Positions 57,504 through 64,000 of a stretch of 64,000 nt of DNA are shown here, in pieces. The notes under the pieces are model-generated. The model searched no databases and had not been told where the DNA came from. It saw only the letters and a list, made by a program, of their open reading frames with translations. This stretch comes from Microvirga sp. TS319 (GTDB lineage: Bacteria; Pseudomonadota; Alphaproteobacteria; Rhizobiales; Beijerinckiaceae). The stretch covers positions 1,773,001 through 1,837,000 of the forward strand of contig NZ_JBGGGT010000002.1 of the NCBI RefSeq assembly GCF_041276405.1, in the 5' to 3' direction. The translations under genes and the position numbers were made by a program. The stretch's first letter is position 1; every line of letters starts with the position of its first letter.

Positions 57504-57541
57504 AAGCCGCGAGGAGAATTCCCCTCGCGGCTTTCTGTTTT
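57504..57541. terminator. Bidirectional terminator between era and the OmpA-like gene
   Basis: AAGCCGCGAGG at 57504-57514 pairs with CCTCGCGGCTT at 57523-57533, followed on the forward strand by TCTGTTTTT. Confidence 0.82.
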
Positions 57542-59430
57542 TACTGCTGGTTCTGGCCCTGCAGCAGCGGGGTGATGCGGCGCAGGGTGACGCGGCGGTT
57601 TTCCCGCTCGGGGCCCTGGGAGTTCACCTTCAGATACTGCTCGCCATAGCCCTGCGTGGTCAGATTCTCGGCCGGGATCTGGAAGCGCTGAGACAGGATC
57701 GTCGCGACCGTTTCCGCGCGGCGGTCCGAGAGGGTCAGGTTGTCCTCGTCCGACCCGACCGCATCCGTGTGGCCTTCGATCAGGAAGATTTCGTTCGGGT
57801 TGCGGGAGATGGCCTGGCGCAGGCCGTCGGCGATCACGCCGAGGGCGTCGATCTGATCCGGCGGCAGCTCCCAGGAGCCGAACTCGAAGTTGATCGTGTC
57901 GAGGTCGACGCGGCGCATGCGCTCGCGCAGCGGCTGGCTGCGACGGACTTCGTCGAGGGTATAGGCGCGATCGATGCGCTGGACCGGCGGAGCCGTGAAG
58001 GCTTCCACGATCTGGGACGGGGAGGCGCGTTCCGTCTCGACGATGTACTCGTCGCGCGGAATGCTGACCCGAGGCGGCGGAAGGCGAAGGACGTCCTCCT
58101 CGACGTAGCCGTAGCCCGGGCGCGCGCCGATGCCGCTGCGGCGGTTGTCGATCAGGATCACCTCGCGGCCTGCGGGCTCGCGCCTGATGCGGCGGACAAG
58201 GTTGCCGTATTCGTCGCGCACCGTGACGATTTCGGAACCGTCCGGGCGGCGAACGATCGTGGTTTCCTCTCCGGGACCGCGGCGCTCCACCCGCACTTCG
58301 TCCGCTCCGTAGATACGGCGGAAGCGCTCCGTCTCGTCGTGGCGGATGATGACGCTGTTGCCCTCGCGGATGATCGTGCGGTCGCCGGGCTCCTCGATGA
58401 TGACCCGATCACCCTCCCGGCGCTCGCGGCGCTGGCGGCGCAGATCGTCGATGCGCACCCGCGACGGATCGAGGGGCTGAGCCTGCTGGGGAGACGCCTG
58501 CTGCGGCGCATTCGGTGCGGGCGGCAGCGTAGGTTGGGCTCGTGGTGCGGGGGCCGGTTGGGCCGGCGCCGTCGGGGCAGGCTGCGTGCGGGGCGCAGGT
58601 GCGGGTGCGGTCGGAGCCGGGGCAGTTTGAGCCGGCGTCGGTGCGGTGCGCGGCGGGGTCGTCGAAGGAGCGGGCTTGGTCCTGGACCGATCCTGATCCC
58701 TCCGCTGATCCGGGTTTCTGCGCTGATCCTGCTCCTGACGCTGCTCGTCCGCAGGGCGGGGAGCCGGAGTCGCGTCCCGGCGCTGCGGGGCTGGCGCCGT
58801 GGTCGAGGGTGACGCGGGGCGCTCGGAAGAATCGGGAGCCTGCGGGCGCTGGCGATCGCCGGGGCGCTGATCACGCTCCTGCGCGTCCGGGCGCTTCTGG
58901 CGTGCGGGTGCCTCGTTCCGCTCCTGGCTCTGGGTCTGGCTGCGCTCGGCCGGAGCCTGGCTCGGCTGGGCCGGTGCCGGCTTCTCGGCAGGCTGGCGCT
59001 GTTCCTGTTGCCGCGGCTGTTGCGAACGCTGTTCTTGGGGGCGCTGTTCTTGGGGGCGCTGTTCTTGGGGACGCTGTTCCTGGCTCCGGCGGGGCGTTGC
59101 GGGCGCCTCCTGATCAGGATTGGCGGCGCGGGGAGCTCGCGGGGTGTCGGGGGACTCGCTTCCCTGGGCGCCGCGCTGGGGACGCTGCGGGCGGCCGCCT
59201 TCCTCGTCCGCGCCCTGGCGCCTCTCGCGGCGCTGCTGGCCTGGAGGAGCCTGCTCGTCCTGTCCCTGCGGTTTCTGTCTTGCCCTGGGCGGCTGCTGCG
59301 GTTGGTCACCCGTATCGGCCTGGGCTACCGTGATGGGAGCGGAGTTTTGCGGCTGGAGCGCAGACGCGTTCGCCGACAGCATCATCAGCGGGATGGCAGT
59401 GCTCGCAAGGAACAGGTTGGTAAGCTTCAT
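57541..59430 (-). CDS. OmpA family protein with long Pro/Gln/Arg-rich region
   Basis: A 629-residue envelope protein. Residues 1-25 form a signal peptide (MKLTNLFLASTAIPLMM...). About 30-310 is a low-complexity, probably disordered region rich in Pro, Gln and Arg that includes tandem RPQEQ units. The C-terminal 120 residues are an OmpA-type peptidoglycan-binding domain with FEFGSWELPPDQ, IEGHTDAVGSDEDNLTLSDRRAE and ENRRVTL near the end. It probably spans or decorates the periplasm. ATG 59430 follows GAGGA; TTG 59439 is less likely. Confidence 0.9.
   Translation of the reverse strand: MKLTNLFLASTAIPLMMLSANASALQPQNSAPITVAQADTGDQPQQPPRARQKPQGQDEQAPPGQQRRERRQGADEEGGRPQRPQRGAQGSESPDTPRAPRAANPDQEAPATPRRSQEQRPQEQRPQEQRPQEQRSQQPRQQEQRQPAEKPAPAQPSQAPAERSQTQSQERNEAPARQKRPDAQERDQRPGDRQRPQAPDSSERPASPSTTAPAPQRRDATPAPRPADEQRQEQDQRRNPDQRRDQDRSRTKPAPSTTPPRTAPTPAQTAPAPTAPAPAPRTQPAPTAPAQPAPAPRAQPTLPPAPNAPQQASPQQAQPLDPSRVRIDDLRRQRRERREGDRVIIEEPGDRTIIREGNSVIIRHDETERFRRIYGADEVRVERRGPGEETTIVRRPDGSEIVTVRDEYGNLVRRIRREPAGREVILIDNRRSGIGARPGYGYVEEDVLRLPPPRVSIPRDEYIVETERASPSQIVEAFTAPPVQRIDRAYTLDEVRRSQPLRERMRRVDLDTINFEFGSWELPPDQIDALGVIADGLRQAISRNPNEIFLIEGHTDAVGSDEDNLTLSDRRAETVATILSQRFQIPAENLTTQGYGEQYLKVNSQGPERENRRVTLRRITPLLQGQNQQ
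59026..59085. repeat. 15-bp tandem repeat inside the OmpA-like gene
   Basis: Four copies of a 15-mer like GCGCTGTTCTTGGGG at 59026, 59041, 59056 and 59071, the last one degenerate. Read on the reverse strand they encode repeated PQEQR units. The unit length is a multiple of three, so copy-number change keeps the frame. Confidence 0.85.
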
Positions 59431-59624
59431 GATCCTCAATTCACTTTCGGGGTATGAGAGGCGTGAATGCTAAGCTGTCCATTTTGTTCCAATTTAGGCG
59501 TCGTGCAATCTTGCAAGGTATCTTAACATTTTAGTTCGATGCTCTTGGAAAATATGGAAAAAAGCTCCTTCGATGCTTACATCAGGGCTTCGTTCCGAGA
59601 TCGTTCAGAAAGCAGCCGAATCCA

Positions 59625-60356
59625 ATGCGATGGGCCGACGAAGGCGTCGTTCTCGGCGTCCGCAAACATGGCGAGACGAGCGTCATTCTCGAAGTGATGA
59701 CGCGCGAGCACGGCCGTCATTCGGGCCTCGTCCATGGCGGGCGTTCCAAGGCGCTGCGGCCGGTGCTCCAGCCCGGCAATACCGTTCAGGCGACGTGGCG
59801 GGCGCGCCTCGACGAGCATCTCGGAAATTTCCAGGTCGAAGGCATCAAGCTCCGCGCGTCCCGCCTCATGGGCTCGTCTATGGCGCTCTACGGCCTCGCC
59901 GCCCTGGCCAATCTGCTGCGCTGCGTCCCGGAGCGCGATCCGCATTTTGCCCTCTACGAAACCCTGACCGTTCTCGTGGACCATCTGGACGATCCGGACC
60001 TTGCGCCCGCGCTCTTCGTGCGGTTCGAACTCGCCATGCTGGCGGAACTCGGCTTCGGGCTCGATCTCACGTCCTGCGCTGCTACGGGCACCGAACGGGA
60101 TCTCGTCTATGTTTCGCCCAGGAGCGGCCGTGCCGTCAGCGCGGCGGCAGGGGAGCCCTACAAGGATCGTCTCCTGGCGCTCCCGGGCTTCCTGATCGGC
60201 CAGAGCAGGGCCAACCGGCCGAGCGAGAGCGAGATCAAGGCCGGATTTGCGCTGACGGACTTCTTCCTGCATCAGAACGTCTTCGATCCGCAGGGGCAGC
60301 GGGCCCCCGAGGAGCGGGCGCGTTTCGTCGCACTCGCGACAGCTGGGGACGAATAA
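59625..60356 (+). CDS. recO: DNA repair protein RecO
   Basis: A 243-residue mediator that with RecR loads RecA on SSB-coated gaps. The N-terminal OB fold (WADEGVVLGVRKHGETSVILEVMTREHGRHSGLVHGG, quoted in part) is followed by a helical domain with FELAMLAELGFGLDL near 145. The zinc-binding cysteines of some family members are mostly missing, only one Cys lying at the usual place. Start ATG 59625. It is 67 bases ahead of parC. Confidence 0.93.
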   Translation: MRWADEGVVLGVRKHGETSVILEVMTREHGRHSGLVHGGRSKALRPVLQPGNTVQATWRARLDEHLGNFQVEGIKLRASRLMGSSMALYGLAALANLLRCVPERDPHFALYETLTVLVDHLDDPDLAPALFVRFELAMLAELGFGLDLTSCAATGTERDLVYVSPRSGRAVSAAAGEPYKDRLLALPGFLIGQSRANRPSESEIKAGFALTDFFLHQNVFDPQGQRAPEERARFVALATAGDE

Positions 60357-60423
60357 GGTTTGTTTCTGTTATGTTCTCATTTCAGGTGATAAAAAAGCGA
60401 TTCGCAGTTGAGGAATTCGAGTA

Positions 60424-62670
60424 ATGGGTAAGCCGGTCAATCCACCCTCTGGCGGCGAGATCGAGAACATCAATCTCAAGGACGCCCTGGAAGAGCGCTA
60501 CCTCGCCTATGCGCTGTCCACCATCATGCACCGGGCGCTGCCGGATGCGCGGGACGGGCTGAAGCCCGTTCATCGCCGCATCCTGCACGCCATGCGGCTC
60601 CTGAAGCTCGACCCAAAATCCGCGCCGAAGAAATGCGCCCGCATCGTCGGCGACGTGATGGGTCAGTACCACCCGCACGGCGACCAGTCGATCTACGACG
60701 CCCTCGTGCGCATGGCGCAGGATTTCGCCCAGCGCTATCCGCTGGCGGACGGGCAGGGCAATTTCGGCAATATCGACGGCGATGGCGCCGCCGCTATGCG
60801 CTATACCGAGGCCAAGCTGACGGAGGTGGCGCGCCTCCTCCTCGAAGGCATCGACGAGGATTCGGTCGATTTCCGCGAGACCTACGATCAGGCCAATGAA
60901 GAGCCTGTCGTGCTGCCCGCCGCCTTCCCGAACCTGCTCGCCAACGGCTCGCAGGGCATCGCGGTCGGCATGGCGACATCCATCCCGCCGCACAACGCGG
61001 CCGAGTTGTGCGATGCGGCCCTGCATCTCATCACGAAGCCCAACGCCACGTCCGAGCAGTTGATGCAGTTCGTGCAGGGACCGGACCTTCCGACCGGAGG
61101 CATCATCGTCGACAGCCCGGCCTCGATGGCCGAGACCTACAGCACGGGCCGCGGCTCGTTCCGCGTTCGCGCCCGCTGGCAGAAGGAGGATCTCGGCCGC
61201 GGCAACTGGCAGATCGTCGTCACCGAAATTCCCTATGCGGTGCCGAAATCCCGCCTGATCGAGAAGATCGCGGAGCTGCTCCAGGAGAAGAAGCTGCCGC
61301 TGCTCGCCGATATCCGAGACGAATCGGCGGAGGATATCCGTGTGGTGCTGGAGCCGCGGGCCAAGACCGTGGATCCGATCATCCTCATGGAATCGCTCTT
61401 CAAGCTGACCGAGCTCGAGAGCCGCGTTCCGATGAACGTGAACGTTCTCGCGGGCGGCAAGGTGCCGAAGGTGCTGAGCCTCGCCGAGTGCCTGCGCGAA
61501 TGGCTCGACCATCGCCGCGAAGTGCTGATCCGCCGTTCGAAGTTCCGCCTCTCCGCCATCGACAGGCGCTTGGAGATCCTGGGCGGCCTGCTCATCGTCT
61601 ACCTCGATCTCGACCGGGTGATCAAAATCATCCGCGAGGAGGACGAGCCGAAGGCGGAGCTGATGCGCGTCTTCAAGCTGACCGAGGTCCAGGCGAACGC
61701 CATCCTCGACACGCGCCTGCGCTCGCTCCGCAAGCTCGAGGAGATGGAGCTCAAGCGCGAGCAGAAGAACCTGCAGGACGAGAAGGCCAAGATCGAGGAG
61801 CTGCTCGACTCCGATAAGGTGCAGTGGAAGACCGTCGCCGGCGAGATCAAGGAGGTTCGCAAGACCTTCGGGCCCGACACGGCTCTCGGCAAGCGCCGCA
61901 CGACTTTCGCCGACGCGCCCGACACATCGGATATCGATTTCGCCGAGGCCATGATCGAGCGCGAGCCGATCACCGTGATCGTCTCCGAGAAGGGCTGGGT
62001 CCGGGCTATGAAGGGTCACCAGGACGACGTCTCCTCGGTGCAGTTCAAGGGCGATGACAAACTCAAGACGGCCTTCTTCGCCGAGACTACGTCCAAGATC
62101 ATCGTGGTTGCGAACAACGGACGCTTCTTCACGCTCGATGCGTCGAAGCTGCCCGGCGGCCGCGGCTTCGGCGATCCGATCCGCCTCATGGTAGATCTGG
62201 AGGAGGGCGCCGATTTCATCGCGGCCTTCCCCTACAAGGCGGGCTCGAAACTGCTCGTGGCGGGGTCCGACGGGCGCGGCTTCATCGTACCGGCCGACGA
62301 CGTCACGGCGAATACGCGCAAGGGCAAGCAGGTTCTCAATCTCGATGCACCGGCCGTCATGGTGGTCTGCACCGAGGCCGAGGGCGATCACATCGCCATC
62401 ATCGGCGAGAACCGGAAGCTCCTGATCTTCCCCGCGAAGCAGCTGCCGGAAATGAGCCGCGGCAAGGGCGTGCGCCTCCAGCGCTACAAGGACGGCGGCG
62501 TGTCCGACGCCAAGGTGTTCACCCTGAAGGAAGGCCTCACCTGGAAGGATACTTCAGGCCGCACCTGGACGGTGGCGAAGGAGGATCTGCGCGACTGGCT
62601 GGGCGATCGCACCGAGGCCGGACGCCTTCCGCCGAAAGGCTTCCCGAAATCCAACAAGTTCGGGGAATGA
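60424..62670 (+). CDS. parC: DNA topoisomerase IV subunit A
   Basis: A 748-residue subunit of the decatenating type IIA topoisomerase. The breakage-reunion domain has [17 protein letters not shown] near 30 and the active-site region [14 protein letters not shown], with catalytic Tyr near residue 123. The quinolone-determining loop and coiled coil follow, and the C-terminal beta-pinwheel (about 500-740) is shorter and more degenerate than in GyrA, with no GyrA box, which separates it from gyrase. The probable partner ParE lies at the other end of the window. Confidence 0.96.
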   Translation: MGKPVNPPSGGEIENINLKDALEERYLAYALSTIMHRALPDARDGLKPVHRRILHAMRLLKLDPKSAPKKCARIVGDVMGQYHPHGDQSIYDALVRMAQDFAQRYPLADGQGNFGNIDGDGAAAMRYTEAKLTEVARLLLEGIDEDSVDFRETYDQANEEPVVLPAAFPNLLANGSQGIAVGMATSIPPHNAAELCDAALHLITKPNATSEQLMQFVQGPDLPTGGIIVDSPASMAETYSTGRGSFRVRARWQKEDLGRGNWQIVVTEIPYAVPKSRLIEKIAELLQEKKLPLLADIRDESAEDIRVVLEPRAKTVDPIILMESLFKLTELESRVPMNVNVLAGGKVPKVLSLAECLREWLDHRREVLIRRSKFRLSAIDRRLEILGGLLIVYLDLDRVIKIIREEDEPKAELMRVFKLTEVQANAILDTRLRSLRKLEEMELKREQKNLQDEKAKIEELLDSDKVQWKTVAGEIKEVRKTFGPDTALGKRRTTFADAPDTSDIDFAEAMIEREPITVIVSEKGWVRAMKGHQDDVSSVQFKGDDKLKTAFFAETTSKIIVVANNGRFFTLDASKLPGGRGFGDPIRLMVDLEEGADFIAAFPYKAGSKLLVAGSDGRGFIVPADDVTANTRKGKQVLNLDAPAVMVVCTEAEGDHIAIIGENRKLLIFPAKQLPEMSRGKGVRLQRYKDGGVSDAKVFTLKEGLTWKDTSGRTWTVAKEDLRDWLGDRTEAGRLPPKGFPKSNKFGE

Positions 62671-62674
62671 CATG

Positions 62675-62708
62675 AAGGAAAGGCCCGCCGGAAGGCGGGC
62701 CTTTCCTT
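62675..62708. terminator. Bidirectional terminator after parC
   Basis: AAGGAAAGGCCCGCC at 62675-62689 pairs perfectly with its complement at 62694-62708 over GGAA; T-rich ends on both strands allow it to end parC and the convergent regulator gene. Confidence 0.85.
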
Positions 62709-63366
62709 ATGGGCCTGTCGCTTCCGGTGCGGCATGCTCCTTGCGGGGTACGATGCGATAAGTGCAGCGGCGGCCACCGTGGAGAAGATGCTCTTCCCGG
62801 CGAACGACCGCGCCGGGCCCGAGAACGGCCGAGAAGATGGCGAGTTCGGATCGGCAGAAGCCCTGGCAGGCCGCCGCCGCGATGCAGATCGGGCAATGGT
62901 TTTCGATCAGGAGGAAGCTGCCGTCCGCCTCCCGCGACCAGGACGCCATGTAGCCTTCCTGGCTGCGAAGGTCCGCCAAGGCCGCGACCCTTGCCAGCAG
63001 GCTGGCCCTGTCGGCCATCCGGGCACCATAGACCTCGAGGACGTCCCGCTCCCGTCGGGCGATCAGCCGGTCGAGGCCCTCCGGCCCAAAGACATCGGCG
63101 ACGCCGCGAAGGATCTCGACCGTCAGGCCCGCGTGATTGTCGGGAAAGCGCCCGTGTCCCTTGTCCGTGAGCGACCAACGGCGCTTGGGTCTGCCGACCC
63201 CGAGCCTCTCGTCGTCATAGGCCACGAGCCCGGCGGCATGGAGGCGGTCGAGCTGCTGGCGCATGGCGACGGGGGTCGTTCCCAGTGTCTGAGCCAGCGC
63301 GGCAGCCGTCTGAGGCCCGTGGGCCTTCAGCGCATGGAGCAGGCGATCGGAAGGGCGATTGTCCAT
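62707..63366 (-). CDS. SufR-like HTH regulator with cysteine cluster
   Basis: A 219-residue regulator. An N-terminal winged helix (TAAALAQTLGTTPVAMRQQLDRL near 20-42 in part, wing GVGRPKRRW) is followed by a region with Cys158, Cys161, Cys167, Cys171 and Cys201 in HCPICIAAAACQGFC and RRCTYRI. The pattern ELAIFSAVLG...RREEHLLHGGRRC resembles SufR, an iron-sulfur repressor, so a cluster sensor is inferred. It is divergent from the MFS gene at 63469 with 102 bases between, its likely target; no suf genes are visible. Confidence 0.85.
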   Translation of the reverse strand: MDNRPSDRLLHALKAHGPQTAAALAQTLGTTPVAMRQQLDRLHAAGLVAYDDERLGVGRPKRRWSLTDKGHGRFPDNHAGLTVEILRGVADVFGPEGLDRLIARRERDVLEVYGARMADRASLLARVAALADLRSQEGYMASWSREADGSFLLIENHCPICIAAAACQGFCRSELAIFSAVLGPGAVVRREEHLLHGGRRCTYRIVPRKEHAAPEATGP

Positions 63367-63468
63367 GCTCGTAGCTTAATGCGATCGTCGAATAAAACAA
63401 GCAATGACTTTCTAAATAGACTTGGCTAAAGAAAGTCTTCCCTTTTCGAATCGCCGGATGCCCGCGCC
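63367..63468. promoter_or_regulatory. Divergent promoter region of regulator and MFS gene
   Basis: A 102-base AT-rich spacer (AATGCGATCGTCGAATAAAA region) between the SufR-like gene and the MFS gene, a natural place for the regulator's operator. No clear palindrome stands out. Confidence 0.45.
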
Positions 63469-64000
63469 ATGGACGAAGTCAGAGACGGTCGGCCGCCCGC
63501 CGCTCTTTTCCCGAACGCCCTGGTGCTCATGCTGACGCTCTGCCTGGGGGAAGGGATTTACGCGCTCAACAGCTTCCTCGTCTCCACGTCCCTGCCTTCG
63601 GCCGTGATCGAACTCGGCGGCGCCGCCCTCATCGGCTGGGCCTTCACGGTCTATCTGGTGGCCGCCATCGTCGGGGGCGCCTCGGCCGGTTTCCTCAAGG
63701 CCCGGCTGGGTGCCCGTCGACTGCTCATCTGGCCGGCCATCGTCTTTCTGGCAGGCACGCTCCTGGCGAGCGAAGCATCCTCCATGATCACGGTCCTCGT
63801 CGGCAGAACGCTGCAAGGGCTCGGAGAGGGGATCATCGCGGCAGCCTGCTACGTTCTCGTGGCGGAGTTCCTGCCGCCGCGGCTGGTGCCGCGGTTCTTC
63901 GGCCTGATCGCGGTGACATGGGCGGGATGCGCCTTCGGCGGCCCGCTCCTGGCCGGCTTCGTCACGGAGACCTGGTCGTGGCGTGCCGCTTTTCTCATGA
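63469..64000 (+). CDS. MFS transporter, N-terminal part
   Basis: A forward gene running off the window after 177 codons. From ATG 63469 the protein has hydrophobic segments and the MFS motifs GWAFTVYLVAAIVGGASAG (helix 2), KARLGARR (loop 2-3) and GRTLQGLGEGIIAAACYVL (helix 4), typical of a drug or metabolite exporter. The C-terminal half is outside. It is divergent from the SufR-like regulator, which may control it. A different ATG at 63458 is in another frame. Confidence 0.85.
   Translation, partial: MDEVRDGRPPAALFPNALVLMLTLCLGEGIYALNSFLVSTSLPSAVIELGGAALIGWAFTVYLVAAIVGGASAGFLKARLGARRLLIWPAIVFLAGTLLASEASSMITVLVGRTLQGLGEGIIAAACYVLVAEFLPPRLVPRFFGLIAVTWAGCAFGGPLLAGFVTETWSWRAAFLM

Noticed and set aside
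60382..62391. Long reverse open frame opposite parC
   Set aside because: Antisense to a well-supported gene; composition is Leu/Arg/Asp-biased with no motif.

Overview
The window is GC-rich chromosomal DNA from an alphaproteobacterium, most likely of the order Hyphomicrobiales and plausibly Microvirga/Methylobacteriaceae-like. This is inferred from gene content: EF-P with a divergent EpmA/EpmB pair, rpsF-rpsR-DUF2232-rplI-dnaB-alr-radA in that order, cvpA-purF-SDR, lepB-rnc-era, pdxJ-acpS, and an RTX protein built of a modular repeat. About 60 protein genes are supported. Almost all are core housekeeping or ordinary accessory genes. I see no rRNA, tRNA, CRISPR array, prophage, integrase or intact insertion sequence.

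Layout. 1-12.2 kb: the start of a probable parE, mgtC and topA, aidB, a secreted RTX protein, then pyrB-pyrC-like-plsY-dprA in one direction. 12.2-25.1 kb: small proteins, an AEC transporter, arfB, epmB-epmA facing efp, an aminotransferase, a Ppx/GppA phosphatase with rlmE, a sugar dehydrogenase, a PsiF-like secreted protein, a dienelactone hydrolase and an MFS pump. 25.2-38.9 kb: guaB, MAPEG, rsmB, guaA, an ArsC-like reductase, a TRAP transporter (DctQ/DctM), nnrU, a TPR membrane protein, der and a LuxR-type regulator. 39.1-53.1 kb: mostly reverse strand, with a LysE exporter, a fused ABC transporter, SDR, purF, cvpA, and then radA, alr, dnaB, rplI, DUF2232, rpsR and rpsF. 53.3-64 kb: pdxJ-acpS, lepB-rnc-era, an OmpA-like protein, recO, parC, a SufR-like regulator and the start of an MFS gene.

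Functional links. Purine synthesis (purF, guaB, guaA) and pyrimidine synthesis (pyrB with a degenerate pyrC) recur. Translation quality functions are well represented (efp with both modification enzymes, arfB, rlmE, rsmB, der, era, rnc), as are genome maintenance genes (topA, parC, probable parE, dnaB, radA, recO, dprA, aidB).

The most striking non-coding signal is a pair of related intergenic composite repeats, eleven copies in all, built of nested inverted repeats with GCATCG/CGATGC ends. In the six copies I call type I plus two of the five type II copies, flanking genes repeatedly end with a TAG stop lying exactly on the element boundary (eight stops). Other points worth following are a dihydroorotase homologue without its HxH metal ligands, a candidate small RNA upstream of cvpA, and three gene pairs joined by a TTGA stop/start overlap.
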